A DNA stretch of 64,000 bases, from contig LR990052.1 in NCBI GenBank assembly GCA_905147135.1, forward strand, positions 15,996,200-16,060,199, in the 5' to 3' direction. The translations under genes were made by a program, and so were the position numbers. This DNA is from Blastobasis lacticolella. Its lineage: Eukaryota > Arthropoda > Insecta > Lepidoptera > Blastobasidae. Below the pieces are notes generated by a model. The model had not been told where the DNA came from, made no database searches, and worked only from the letters and a program-made list of their open reading frames with translations. Of this stretch, positions 43,915 to 55,641 are shown piece by piece; the first letter of the stretch is position 1, and the number at the start of each line of letters is the position of its first letter.

Positions 43915-45429
43915 GTAAGTTCTAACAAATATGTAGAGCCTAGGCTAGAACCTATTCTTGTATGTATTACTTATCTTGAAATAGGTGTATCAATGGGTCG
44001 GGATTGCGATTCGTCAACATTAAATATAGCGCGCGATGTGGTTTTCTAAACAATGCGCGGATTTAGCAATGGAGTAAACTGTATTTTCGTCCTTTGAACG
44101 TTTAATTTCGTTGCTACCAGCATCAATTTAGCGCTACTAATAAAATGACAGCTACTGATAACACTGTCGTCCCATTTATTTACAACATAATTGGCCTATG
44201 GTTGTGAATTACTACGTACCATAAATTCTAATTAGGTAATACAAGTCTACCGATAAGCGAATTTTATTACAAATCGTCGCATAGTCGTTCACCCGGTGTC
44301 TCGTCTCCCAATAAACATCCCACAGCATGATTTATGTGCGATGACTGCGGTCTCCGAGTACCTATCTACTCTCTTGCTTGATCGCCCAATCGTATTCGGT
44401 TTTATTGTCGCCTCATGGCTAGTTAAGGAGGGCCTTGGCGTTTACGATCATTTCATACGGTGATGGCGCGCTCGTTAAGTTTACGGGGATTCATTCTAAT
44501 TTTACTGTTGTTGTTTTTACTGTCGAATTGGGAGGTTTTAGTAATCAATTTAGTTCTGATTTTCGTGCTTTATTGAGGGCATTGTGATGGATGGGGCTGG
44601 TTATGGTTGGACGATGTGAAGGTACGAGTGTATCGATGCTGGAATAATAAAGAAGTACAATGTAGCTTTTTAGGGAGTGGGTTAATTGATTAATAATATA
44701 CCGTCATACGTCATGATGACTATTCAATCAGTCTCAGGGTCCTCAGTGAACGAGCTGGGTCAACCTCGCTTCGCCATCGTTATTAGAAGTCACACCAACT
44801 ATTGGCGGTTGATTCGCTGAACAAAATGAATAGTTATTAATTTTATACCCAATGCAAAGACGCGGCACATAACTCATGTCAAAGGAGAAAAAAGCAATAG
44901 AAAAGTTTTTACTCCGGACCGCCACATGGCTTTTGTAGTCTTAGTTGAAATTGATTTTCACCTCTTCTACGTGAAAACTCCCGCTTTAGCTTTTTAAGTC
45001 CATCAGGTACGCGTACTTAAGTATCAAGTGTACATAGCTAGTTGTGGTTGGTGAAACCCCTGATGTATGAATGGGCATGCAGACGTCTGACAAGGGTTGC
45101 CAAAACTTTTCAAGAATAATGTAGGAGATTTTCAGTTAAGATGTAAAAATAATAGTAGTTAAAAAATTTAGTGTCCTCTAATTATGTCTACTGCCTACAA
45201 CTATTCTAGAGACAGAGAGACAGTACTATTCTATTTGACACCACATGACAAAATGGTTTTATTTTATTAAATTATCGTTAGGTAGGTACTTTTTTAAAGT
45301 AAAAAGTGTATTTTTTTAATCAAAATGCTTTATTTTTCTCGATAAAAGTGTTGCCGCTCTCTGTATTGCTAAAATATAGTAGATTTGGCTACTATATATT
45401 TTACCACCAGTATATAGTATCTTGACTTG
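43915..45429. other. Probable intron; one short repeat copy
   Basis: 44730-44800 carries the short repeat 'cagtctcagggtcctcag' with 'cctcgcttcgccatcg' that is also present at 21115-21185 (inverted) and 58550. Otherwise AT-rich with no supported exon. Confidence 0.45.
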
Positions 45430-45600
45430 GTGGGGATTTGGGGAACCGTGGCTTTGGCAGTGGAGGGGTATTTGCCTTTTTGCTGCCAGAGCAACGTGTT
45501 ATGGAGGTGGGCAACGCATTGGCGATACTCTTGGTGTTGCTAATGTCTATAGGCAGAGGTAACCACTTTCCATCCGCTTGCCTGTTAGCCTACCGTATGA
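45430..45600 (+). repeat. Abundant lepidopteran dispersed repeat, copy 1
   Basis: Nearly identical to 53452-53640: 'ggggatttggggaaccgtgg', 'gaggtgggcaacgcattggc', 'gatactcttggtgttgctaa'. The close match indicates recent activity or conversion. Confidence 0.75.
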
Positions 45601-45822
45601 TACAAAAATAAAAAATCATATAGTACATTTGGCAACCCTACGTCTGACAGTGAAACGTCGTCAGCCGCAATGCCATACTGTCTCTCCTTGTACGGTTGCT
45701 AACCCAGCGTTTGTTTTATGTACTTGCGAAAAACGCCATTACTGTAATTTGTCAGAAGTGTCGTGATTTATATTTGTGAAAAGGGAAATTTAAATTATGT
45801 ACACTATGCTATGTTTATGAAG

Positions 45823-46023
45823 TAGGTACAGTCGATTTCATTCATATGTGAGCATTGCCAAGGCTTCAAATATAAATGTACATGGAAGGGTACTTATATA
45901 TCTGAGCCGAGAGTACATATGTTTGATTGATGAATCTGCTCAGATATATAAGTACCCTTCCATGTACATTTATATTTGAAGCCTTGGCAATGCTCACATA
46001 TTAATGAACTCGACTGTACCTAT
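45823..46023. mobile_element. Foldback MITE with 85-bp arms, two mismatches
   Basis: The arms at 45823-45907 and 45938-46023 are reverse complements with only two mismatches, around a 30-base loop. The ends read taggtacagtcga; TA borders suggest a TA target duplication. The very high arm identity points to a young element. A transcript through it would form a long hairpin. Confidence 0.85.
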
Positions 46024-46229
46024 ATCACTTACTTAGATAGCTGACACCTATAAGTACTATATGTATGTATACTACATTACACTATATACCACCGCGAGTA
46101 AACATTATTTTAAGAATGAGGCTATTTGCAAACCTTTATCGACTGGCCTGGCGTTAAAGGTTGGAGTGGGGTTATCATGTTGCGTTTAGGTAACTGTTAG
46201 TAGACTAAATAAAGGTCTATAAGTCTATA

Positions 46230-46476
46230 ATGTGGTGTGTGGTGCCGCCACCTCAAAGAATAGCACCACCCCATCTCTTCCCGTGGGTGTCGTACGAGGC
46301 GACTAAGGGACAAATCCGAAAGGTGGGCAGCAGCATCTTTCTGGGTAGATTTACATCAACTGCACTGCGATCTCCAACCCGCCTGCCAAGCGTGGAGATT
46401 ATGGCAATGACCTCCCCTTTCGTGGGAGAGGCCCGAAGTCCTGCAGTGGACTGTTACGGGCTGTGATGATGATGAA
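46230..46476 (+). repeat. Second SINE-like family, plus copy
   Basis: 'gtgggtgtcgtacgaggcga', 'caacccgcctgccaagcgtg', 'tcctgcagtggactgttacg', ending in gatgatgatg. Opposite orientation to 36003 and 61884. Confidence 0.75.
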
Positions 46477-47588
46477 GTCTATAATATTTATATGACAATT
46501 CTGAATCAACAAATAAACATTGTAGATACTTAAACGATATCATAAAAAGTAGACTAAAGGCGGGGATAGATACACAGAGGCGGAAAACCGGTCGTGATGA
46601 AGCTGTATCGACAATGGCCGCTTTGATGTTCCACCGGCGTCTTTGCACTGAATCCCGTCATTGAGACCCCGAGATACTTGTGGCACGTCTATCGTACCGC
46701 CACCGCTTTCCCACCTATCTGTAGTCCGCCATAAAAGTTTTAATTTGCTTTTTTATACGTTTTTCAAACAGTCCTCAAGTTATAAGCAGTTGTTTTCAAC
46801 AATGTCATGGCATGTTAGGCTATCCCTTCCATTGTTGGCTTGCCTTCTTTAGTTACATAAGACAGGTAATGTGTTATCCCATAAGTGCAGTCTCTTCAGG
46901 CTTCTTATTTTGTGTGGTGAACTTTTGTTTTAGGCAAGTTTGTTTTAGTGAATTCTGATTCTTTCCCAGTAGTTCCTTGTTACACTATTTATTGTATTTT
47001 ATGTAGTTAACTATGAAACTACTCTTTTCTTTTCCAAAAAGTGAGGTGTTACAGTTTTACGTGTGTATCTTACTGTCGCATCCTAGCTCTAGAACAGATT
47101 GCTCAACTTCGATGCGGTTTTCTATTTAGAAGTCAGTTTAATTAAAAATGGCTCTTAGCAGTTCTCTGCATACCTATTTATATACGATGAGCGTTTTCCG
47201 ATAATGTAGATTAAGTTGCTTCTTGTTAGTTTATCCCACAGAGTGTTACTCCATCCCGCAGCTGTAGACCATCTCGCAAAGTAAACATACCGCATCGCTC
47301 GCACACCCACGGCTGTTTTCCAAATCGGATTGAATAGGGAGCTTTTCCACCGCGCCTTGCATTAGAAAGTGTCGCGGTCACGTTAGAAATCCACAATCGA
47401 TGTTCAACCGGCGTCATATCGACGAGTTGGATTGCCTTGGCTCGTTGGTGCAATTAGCGAAGTTGTCGTTTCGGTGCGCTTGCGCAATTTCGCTTCACTA
47501 CTTTTAGCGGGACGGTAACGTCTCTAGCGAGAGCTTTCGTGAAAGACTGAACGCAAATGTTGAACTCTATTTAAAACTATCGCCGCAG
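46477..47588. other. Intergenic/intron; nothing recognised
   Basis: 47380-47500 and about 47700-47780 share 'gtcat.tcgacgagtt' and nearby blocks, an old direct repeat of unknown class that includes the minus-strand frame 47226-47453. No supported gene. Confidence 0.35.
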
Positions 47589-47666
47589 AGCCACATGAAT
47601 AAATAATCCCACTAGAAGCCAAGAGCCCTATAAGCGGATTATCTCGGATTATTTATTCATGTGGCT
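47589..47666. repeat. Perfect 21-bp inverted repeat
   Basis: agccacatgaataaataatc + c (47589-47609) is matched exactly in reverse complement at 47646-47666, with 36 bases between. It is probably a small MITE or element end inside the duplicated block around it. Confidence 0.75.
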
Positions 47667-47904
47667 GGACCGTCGAGCGTATATGAATGTATCGGAATCA
47701 AAATTTGAGTTCTACCCGAACAGGGGTCATGTCGACGAGTTCGAAGTGCTCGCCCGTTTCGTTGCGCTTTGGCATTCGCTGGCTATTTTTGCCAATTTTA
47801 TCAGACAGGCGAGTTTCAATAAAATATAAATAACATGCGAGAGACCATACAAGTTTTACTGAGCCTCACTTTCCTTATTGTTATGTCGAAATATCCCAAA
47901 AATC

Positions 47905-48085
47905 TATTGCTGCCAGAGCAACGTGTCCGGAGGTTTTAAGGGTGGCCAATGAATCGTTCTTGTTGCTAATGTCCATATGCAGCGGTGACCACTTTCCATT
48001 TGCCACATCATCATCATCATCTCGGCGTTATGTCCCAGTTGCGCTTCCACGCGGTACACAAGGGCCCGGGGTCCGCCTTAAACCA
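47905..48085. repeat. Dispersed repeat fragment abutting a SINE tail
   Basis: 47905-48005 is a diverged copy of the repeat seen at 45430 ('ctgccagagcaacgtgtccg', 'gcagcggtgaccactttcc'). 48010-48085 is a minus-oriented SINE tail ('tcggcgttatgtcccagttg', 'agggcccggggtccgcctta'). Confidence 0.6.
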
Positions 48086-48609
48086 TTTTCATTTGCCTTC
48101 CAGTTGATATAAAGAAAAAAGGTTGGGTAACCTACATATACACCCATGAGAGCCTCCCGACACTTCCATACCGGCGATCGTACCGAATAAACAATTAGAC
48201 GTAATTATCGGCGACGCGCACCGCGGGGGGCTCCCTCCTACGGCGACGGGGCTTTGATTCTACATTCCCCAGTAATTTGTAAGCCGACTTTAATTAAGGG
48301 GACGTCGTGTCGAGACGCCTTATAAGGGCGGCGTGCAAAGAAATTGAAATACGCGCCGGCATACGAAACATTCGATGGAGCGCTGGAATGGTTGTTGGTT
48401 CTTGTGTTGGAGAGGGTGTGATGGAATCCTGACTTGAAAGTAAGAGATGAAAGTTCCAAATTACACTAAAACACATTTAACTTGTTATACATAACATAAC
48501 AACACGCCTTTTTCCCGTAAGATATATACCAGATACCACATTGTTCCACTTGCTACGGTCCTGACAAATCTCTCTCGTTTCCTCCTCTGCACACATACTC
48601 CTGTACCTT

Positions 48610-48938
48610 TAGGGAACGTACCCATACTACGTGACCCGTTTAGGGGGGGGAGGGAGATCTTCAAAATACTACGCTCAGTCACAGGAGCGGGGGGGGTGGC
48701 TTAAATTTTTGTTACGTAGTCGATTTCGCCGCAAGAAATTGCAAATATGAGTCAAATTATTTTCATTTGTTACACTTTCTGCCTGCGAAATAATTAAAAA
48801 TAATACTTGTCAATGCTACGAAAAACTTTAAGGGGGGGGGGGGGGGTCTTGGCATATACTACGAGTGGTCACCGGGGGGGGGGGGGGGGGGGCAAAAAAT
48901 CTTAAAAAACAGGTCACGTAGTATGGGTACGTTCCCTT
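48610..48938. mobile_element. MITE with 26-bp TIRs and long poly-G runs
   Basis: The ends gggaacgtacccatactacg (from 48612) and its reverse complement (to 48936) are inverted repeats with TTA outside each. Inside are G runs of 8 (48643-48650), 15 (48832-48846) and 19 (48874-48892). Each lies beside a partial copy of the TIR motif (tactacg.gtcac). No coding capacity. The G runs may be mis-sized in the assembly. Confidence 0.75.
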
Positions 48939-50348
48939 ACATACATGCTCGTCGGTTTAGGATCTTGTACTGCTGATCTTTCTTTAAAATATCTCCGATT
49001 TTATCACCTTCAAACGCTTCCATTCACTTCCTCCTCCTCGTTATTGATGGATGTATGGATGATGAATTGAAGCTGTTTCCTTATTATCATTAGGATTAGT
49101 CGCGGTTTTATATTCATCATTTTATCCCGACGTTTCTAGCCGTATGATGTGTGTTCTTGCTTTTTTTATGAGGATCAGTAACGATTTTTGTTTAGTCACT
49201 TTTCCATTAGCTTATGATACCATATGAATGACTTAAAATTTACACGATATCTCTTAAAGTAGTATATTATTATTAATATTTGGTTTTCCTCCTCTGGTCT
49301 GATTTTTGAATACACAAAATTGAAAGAGGGGACAAAGGCGTAATTTCTAAACCGCGGCCAGAAAGTAGTTGCTTATGCAGTAGAAGTAGTTCCTCTTTCT
49401 AACACAAAATAACACCAAAAACTAATAGCAAGTATATGTCTCTTAGCAAAAATAAATTCCGCTTGCTTAACACGCGCCAGACGGTGTATTTCCGACGAAA
49501 GAATGTAGTTTTATTCAAATGGCTTTTCTCAAATTCTTTTTCTTTTCCTTTTGCAATTTGTTTGTGTAACCTTATTTCAGTTTTAGATGAAATCATCACG
49601 AAAACTACCTATAGATTTTAACCATTAGGCTTGTTATTCTTCTAACAACATAATTACACTAAAATTACCTCTAGCTGTAGTTAAGCAGAAAATAATTACG
49701 TCATTATGGCAATTACTACAACTTGTTGATAAAACTTAAATTTGTCTTCATGTGGCTTGTTTTTTGTTTCACAACTAACTCATGGGAATCAATGTGATAT
49801 TAGTTTGTATGCAATGTGGTTTGTCCACTTTAGTTATCTTGTTTCTGCCTCCACCTGTGATAGAAATGTGTCCAAATGAATTATTCAAACAGCCGTATCG
49901 ATACGTTCGTTAGTATTTGGTTTTCAATAATTGTATCCGGAGTATTTACATTATAATTATAGTACCTGTCCACACTCTTACCATAAAAGTAGTGGATGTG
50001 GGTTCTGTTAACACGGCTCTATCTAGGTTGGACTTCTATAGTCACCTACGCTACCCGCTTTATGCTGCACAGATCATCCAGTGCCAGCAGAGATCTGGGA
50101 GGAAGCTATACGGTTCGAAGATGCGCAGCTATATTGTATGTTCAGATAAGTGGTGGTGCAGCACACGCCATCACAGTTTGTATTCCTCGCACGCATTTCT
50201 CGCTTTTTTGCACATATGTACTTTACAAAATAAGCGATTTGTGTTACATATGTAAACCACACTATGCCTATATCCACCAGAACTGCGCAGATTTTATTAG
50301 TGCTTAAAAATATAGCCCTTTCAGCGCAATTTAGTATATTTCTACCGA
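48939..50348. other. Intron/intergenic; nothing recognised
   Basis: The complementary open frames at 49399-49621 and 49917-50307 are on both strands and have no recognisable motif. Confidence 0.4.
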
Positions 50349-50627
50349 GAAATAAGAACTTATAAATAAATCCATGGAAACGAAAAGGTCATCAGCTTAA
50401 CTTAGAGAATGAGTACCGACTCGGCCTTAGGACCACGAGGCCAGCAAACCCGTGATTCCCAGGAGTAGGGAGCCAATTCGTCTCACTCGAATTTATCCGG
50501 CGAGACGGACTGGTCGACCACGGCTCACCTGGAAGGGGTGAACTCGTCCCACTGCCACATTATTCATTCTCTAAGTTAAGCTGATGACCTTTTCGTTTCC
50601 ATGGATTTATTTATAAGTTCTTATTTC
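50349..50627. repeat. Perfect 64-bp inverted repeat around a GC-rich loop
   Basis: 50349-50412 and 50564-50627 are exact reverse complements over 64 bases (start gaaataagaacttataaata). The 151-base loop is GC-rich, unlike its surroundings, and contains no ORF or tRNA-like fold that I can recognise. Perfect identity means a recent event: a foldback transposon, a template-switch inversion, or an assembly artefact. Confidence 0.85.
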
Positions 50628-50802
50628 CGTTTGACGAAACAATTAGGCGTTCCATCGAGGTAAATCTCTCGTATATACTCGTAGATAGGGAACCATTTTT
50701 CCAACAAATAAGTTTCAGCACAAAGGTACAAATTAGTTCAATTAGTGAATGGTTGCTCTTTACATTTTTGTAATTATTCTTGTATGAGCAATGAAGAGTA
50801 TC

Positions 50803-50888
50803 TCATCATCACCATCATAGTACCTGAAAGACACTAACTGCTGGGCATAGGCCTCCCACAGAGATCTCCACAAGCCGGTCTTAGAGTT
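50803..50888. mobile_element. LINE-derived repeat copy, diverged
   Basis: 'ctgctgggcataggcctccc' and 'agagatctccacaagccggt' after a cat repeat. Same family as at 27485. Confidence 0.65.
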
Positions 50889-51409
50889 TATCTATCTATC
50901 CCTATTTCTGTGCCCGTCAGCTGTTCTGACCTTGACCAATCCATTCGTCGCGCCCTCCAGTGGCGTCACCCACACAGCTGGCAGCCGTTTCCTTAGTTAG
51001 ACGTTCCGCTAACAATTGACCATAAATTCCTACTGAGATACTGGCACAGTGGAGACATATGTCAGCTGAGACAATGACTCTAACTAAAGACGTGGTCTCT
51101 ACCTTGGAATGCGTTATGGATGTTAGAGCATTAGTTGCGTTGTCTATTCTGTGATATACTTAATTAAACGTAGATAAAGACAATTCTGATATCTTCCTCG
51201 GTACTTATAAACAACCTCCGATCATTATACCAGCAATATAATACATAGTATTCCACGGTGAATATTGTTTGAGTACACAGAATGGGCTAGAGATAATATT
51301 GACCTTGCATTATTTATTGATGTTTTACTTGTAATTTTTTTACTGTAGTGTAATGAGATACAAGCCTCTTCACAAATCTTAGTAAATTAAATACTCAAAT
51401 ACACAAAAA

Positions 51410-51790
51410 CTCTTTATTACATAAAATTCAAAATTTTACATGTCATTTTTAAATAAAATTAAAATTAATACAGTCTATCACATTATAGGTCAATATCGAC
51501 GTTAGGAGATTATTTTAATTAAAACGTCTTAAAACTATTGTTATTTGAATTTGTCATCAAAGAATTCTTTCAAGCTGTAATAAGCTTTTGCTATTAACAA
51601 TACTTTTAGTTTATTTTTAAATGTTATTAAACAGTCATAGTGCCTAATATACTTTGGAATTTTATTGTAGACTACAGGACCGAAATTCGTCATAATAAAT
51701 TTTGATTTATGTAACCTGTAGGCTTCACAATTAAGATCAGATTTGTGATATTTTTTTATTTTGTGATATTTGAGCACATCCATAACAATA
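51410..51790 (-). mobile_element. Non-LTR retrotransposon 3' end (reverse transcriptase C-terminus)
   Basis: The minus-strand frame 51783-51541 encodes the typical end of a LINE ORF2: HKSKFIMTNFGPVVYNKIPK, then YIRHYDCLITFKNKLKVLLI, then AKAYYSLKEFFDD. This matches the pattern FGP-VYN-LP and FK-KLK-LL-KAYYS-EF. The 3' UTR follows toward 51410, ending near 'tttattacataaaattc'. The fragment starts with this C-terminal piece, so it is 5'-truncated, and the catalytic domain is missing. The 80-codon frame is still uninterrupted, so the insertion is fairly young. Confidence 0.8.
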
Positions 51791-51944
51791 GATTCCTTTA
51801 AGGTGTTTCTAGATTTAAATGATACTCATTATTCGGTAGCTACAAGAAGGCCTGCTTTGGAGTTAGAACTTGGCACTCCGTTATTGCTACTACGGGCACG
51901 CACATTATAGTGTGATACAACGAAAGATCGATTAGGTTATATTC

Positions 51945-52030
51945 ATCATCATCATCGTTGTCGTCCACTGCTGGACATAGGCCTACTCCCAATCCTTCCA
52001 CATCTTTTGGCTCTATGCCTCAGGACCGAA
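51945..52030. mobile_element. LINE-derived repeat copy
   Basis: A cat repeat followed by 'gtcgtccactgctggacata' and 'ggcctactcccaatccttcc'. A relative of the family at 27485. Confidence 0.65.
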
Positions 52031-53289
52031 GTAAGTGCATTTACAGTAAATCAGTATACGTTATCTATGATGCAAAACATTATTGTTTATTGATTCAAGA
52101 TTACCTATATATATCAACTGTCAAGTTCGCCTCTTGATTTATGAAGGAAGGTCTCCCTCAAGGTCGACATGCGTTTGCATAACTTATTGTAACAATTTAT
52201 AAAGTCAACGTGTACCTGCATATGTTTAGGTCTATAATAGCTTTTAATTGAGTTGGATCTGTGTATTTAAGAATGGTTTGATGTAAATGAGTGCCTATAT
52301 TAAAAGCTCTAAGTTTTAGTGCTTTATTAATCGACTGGTTAAGTTACTTTTGAGATAAATCCAGTCCGAATAGCTTGCCGCCAAACGACCTAATGTGGAC
52401 TGTTCCTAACATTTACGAATTGATTAGATTACTTACGGCTACTTTTTAATGTTTGACGTGATTGTGGATATCATAGCTACGGCCATTCGTGTTATATGGT
52501 CTCGTGCTTTAAAGTTTTACGAGTTTGGAATGTTCTCCGTCGCTTAATACAAATTCGTAATGGACCTGGTTAACTGTTATGGAAACTGGACATTATTCTT
52601 GAATCGTTTAGGGAGATACTTTACTAGCTTTGGCCGGTACGATAGAAGGTAGATAGATTCTCCGCTACTTGTATAAACCTAATAATCCGGATGTTCAGTT
52701 CTTCTTTTTTATTGTCAATAAGCTTAAATTTGTTCTCAACTCACCTGATGGACAGCGACATAGCATTAGTTAGGACTTACAAAATCATGGTTTATCAGAG
52801 GTAAGTACACGGCATATAACCTGTACGTGTTGGACATCAATATGCCTCAAATTCTAAACCAAACAAGATATCCACATAGTTCACATCTTCAATACAATTA
52901 GGTAATACGGCACGTTATTCCAATATTTCGTACAGCAATCAACTGTGACGGAAATGAGTGGGTCATCTTGCGAGTTAACGATGCGAGCCCTATAATTTGC
53001 GAGTCTGCCGGCGGAGCGGTCGTTACAAGCTACCAAAAATAGTTAGCCACCGTCGCCCACTGCCGCCAACCCGGAAAACCCGATCTGATTAGCTTGCTAC
53101 AGTTTATATTGGACGAAAAAACTACTCCAGCTCGCAGTTACCGAAGATATGTCTTTGTTATTGTAGTTAAAGTTAAACTGCCAAGAGGATATGAAGCGGA
53201 CTAGTTCTTTTTACATGTAGTACCCACACAAAAGGCTTTCTATATGCATGTATGATCGCAACGAAAACTTGGAATTTGGGTAACTAAAA
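52031..53289. other. Intron/intergenic; nothing recognised
   Basis: A short frame ATGGTTTATCAGAG at 52786 runs into GTAAGTAC, but it ends in phase 2 and has no promoter-like context, so I do not call it. About 52980-53060 is GC-richer without features. Confidence 0.35.
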
Positions 53290-53640
53290 AAATTTAATTT
53301 ATTAAGAGAGGTAGGGCATAGCGGGGTATCCCGTTCGAATTGGAGCCGCCCGACTGGGGAAGTACCTCCACCTTACAGAATACCGCTGCTAAACAATACT
53401 CTTTTAAATAGTATTGTGTTTCTGCCGGTGAGTGAGGTCTGCAGTGCTCCATGGGGTGGGGATTTGGGGAACCGTGGCTTTGGCAGTGGAGGGTCATTTG
53501 CCTTTTTGCTGCCAGATCAACGTGTTATAGAGGTGGGCAACGCATTGGCGATACTCTTGGTTTTGCTAATGTCTATAGGCAGTGGTGACTATTTCCCATC
53601 AGGTGGCCCGCTTGCCTGTTTATCTACCGTATGTCATAAG
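53290..53640 (+). repeat. Abundant lepidopteran dispersed repeat, copy 2
   Basis: 53452-53640 is close to identical to 45430-45600. 53300-53400 contains the reverse complement of the 30870-30925 block ('ggggtatcccgttcgaattg', 'agccgcccgactgggg'). Confidence 0.75.
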
Positions 53641-54059
53641 AAAAAAAAATATTTTTTGGGCCAGGTTGTTCACGGGCAGCCCATTTTGTGGGTCTTCTAA
53701 ACGTCTGCTCTCGCTACAAATTGGATTTTTTCTTGTACTCTATGACGTAGGATAACCTACGGCGCACAGTATATAGCTAGCTAGTAACGCTGACGCTTTC
53801 AAGAACATTCTCTCTCCTCTATTGCTATGTCGCCTAATCAAGTGTGCGATCGTGGTAATGACCACGAATTCGTTACGTTTTGGTTTGTTAACCATCGGGC
53901 ACGTGTTGGAGTTAAAGGTTTTTGTTTCGAGATCGAGAGTTGTACTCTGGTTAGGTTAGATTTGCGATAGCCAATTGCGACTTTGCCCGGAGCGATATCA
54001 TGCAGGACTGCACGGAGACTTAAATTATAGCTTCTCCTTATACAATTTGAAACGCTATA

Positions 54060-55110
54060 TGTTGATTATATAGAAACATGAATATTACCTGTTACGTTAT
54101 GGTCAGTTGCGGAATTCTTCGTCTTGGTACTTGGTAATATCGAATTCTCCTCACGGAGCGTTCTCGTTCCCTGAAACAATATCGCATACGTGATTGAGAT
54201 GCTGAGATCCGAATCAATTGGAGTTATGATACGTCGCGCTAGGCGGTGTGTCGCGACGGCTGCATTCCTGAAATAGCCGGCGACGTCCCGCATTCCCATC
54301 CGTGGAGCTTCCGAGAACGTTGCGGATCCGGTACCTGATCAGCGCTCGGGGACGGTGGCCGCGAAGGCGCGGACTAAATGGGTTTTGCGGATGTTTGTTC
54401 AATGCAATCTCATTAGTGGACTGTGCTCGATTTCCGTCTAGACTATGCGGCGTTTTGATGGGCCGAGATTCCAAAAAAAAAGCATCTCTTTTAATGGTTT
54501 ATTCGAGAACGTAGAACTATAACGTGTATGAAGCTTAATGATTGACTTTTCATTACATTCCTGAGTTTTTCCGGAGACCACCACAATAGTCCTTGATCGT
54601 CACAAGTCCAAGTGACCGAGTTTATCGCCCACACGTCCCCATTAAGCGCGCAATTCCGCGGCACAACGAGCCGAAGATCATTAGGAGCCGTCCCACAGCC
54701 GGGCCTTGCTCTTGCGGCGGCCCGCGCCGGCGAGCCAGCGCTTGTCAGTCGCCGCGACGACATCCATCCGACCACGCTGCTGCCGCGGCGTTCCGTACCT
54801 CTATTCCGATTCGACGCCGCGCTTCAATATGGAAGCGATCGCGTTCTAAATTCAGTGCCTACCCGTGTCGTATCGATTCGCGACGGCCAGTGCGAAACAA
54901 GTGAGACTAATTCGATTTGTGCATTTGTCCCGAGGCGTTGGCGCGACTTCGGCTGGCGGCTGGCTTAGACGCAACCGGTGTCATCCGACGAATTTGACGA
55001 TCCTATTGGCGGGATAACACATTAGAGTTTATTAGAGCGTATATGTCACCGTGTCGCCCACTCGCGGCGGCGATGCGCACGCGATCGCTAACGAACGGTT
55101 ATCAATTGCC
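54060..55110. promoter_or_regulatory. GC-rich island with open frames on both strands
   Basis: A GC-rich kilobase resembling the islands beside the candidate first exons. On the minus strand 54089-54170 has an acceptor (attgtttcag) and donor (GTAATATT) with an open frame, a possible small exon. On the plus strand a possible donor (aacaa|GTGAGACT) lies at about 54900. Neither is convincing. Competing frames on both strands suggest composition rather than coding. A non-coding first exon and promoter are plausible. Confidence 0.3.
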
Positions 55111-55529
55111 CCGGCTTGTAACAAAACAAAACAATAACATCGTTGTTCTGTCCCCGCGTCGAGACTGTTATTTCTCTCTTGGCTTGTCTGTGACTTGTGT
55201 GCGACATTTCTTACGTCTTTCGTTATTTCCAGTTAATAAACTAGTCGAAAAGAATTGCATTAACAATCTGAAATTTCTTGCAGTAAGGCGCTAAGGCTAA
55301 AACTACCCATAACTGAAACTACATATTCTTTTAATAATATAAAACTGCGATATTCCCAGGTATAAAATCACCGTTCTACAATCTAACATTGCAAACAGTC
55401 GTTCTTGAAACCACATTTAGGAACTTGTAACAGACTGACAGGCTGCGTTACATGGCGTCGTCACAAAATGTCAACAGTCAATCAAATGGAACACGGCCGG
55501 CGATGTTCGGCGTCCCGGCGTTAATCGCC

Positions 55530-55537
55530 TATAAATA
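55530..55537 (+). promoter_or_regulatory. TATA box (TATAAATA)
   Basis: TATAAATA follows a GC-rich patch (ggcgtcccggcg). It lies 41 bp before the ATG at 55571, so transcription would start near 55560 and leave a very short leader. Confidence 0.4.
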
Positions 55538-55570
55538 AAACAGATAGCAACAAACACCATCTCTACGTTT

Positions 55571-55641
55571 ATGAGGCCACGCTGGACCCTGGCGAACACT
55601 GGTATCGCTGTATTGGCTTTTTGCGGGCGTTGGTATTTTAT
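55571..55641 (+). CDS. Candidate first exon with signal-peptide-like start, phase 2
   Basis: An ATG at 55571 opens 23 codons, MRPRWTLANTGIAVLAFCG then RWYF, running into a consensus donor GTGAGTTG at 55642. It ends in phase 2, unlike the phase-1 series. The peptide has a basic N-region and a hydrophobic core (GIAVLAF), as in a short signal peptide. A TATA box sits 41 bp upstream. No downstream exon is visible. It may start a separate gene or be chance. Confidence 0.3.

Noticed and set aside
52786..52799. ATGGTTTATCAGAG followed by GTAAGT
   Set aside because: It is very short, ends in phase 2, lies in plain AT-rich DNA and has no promoter-like context; probably chance.
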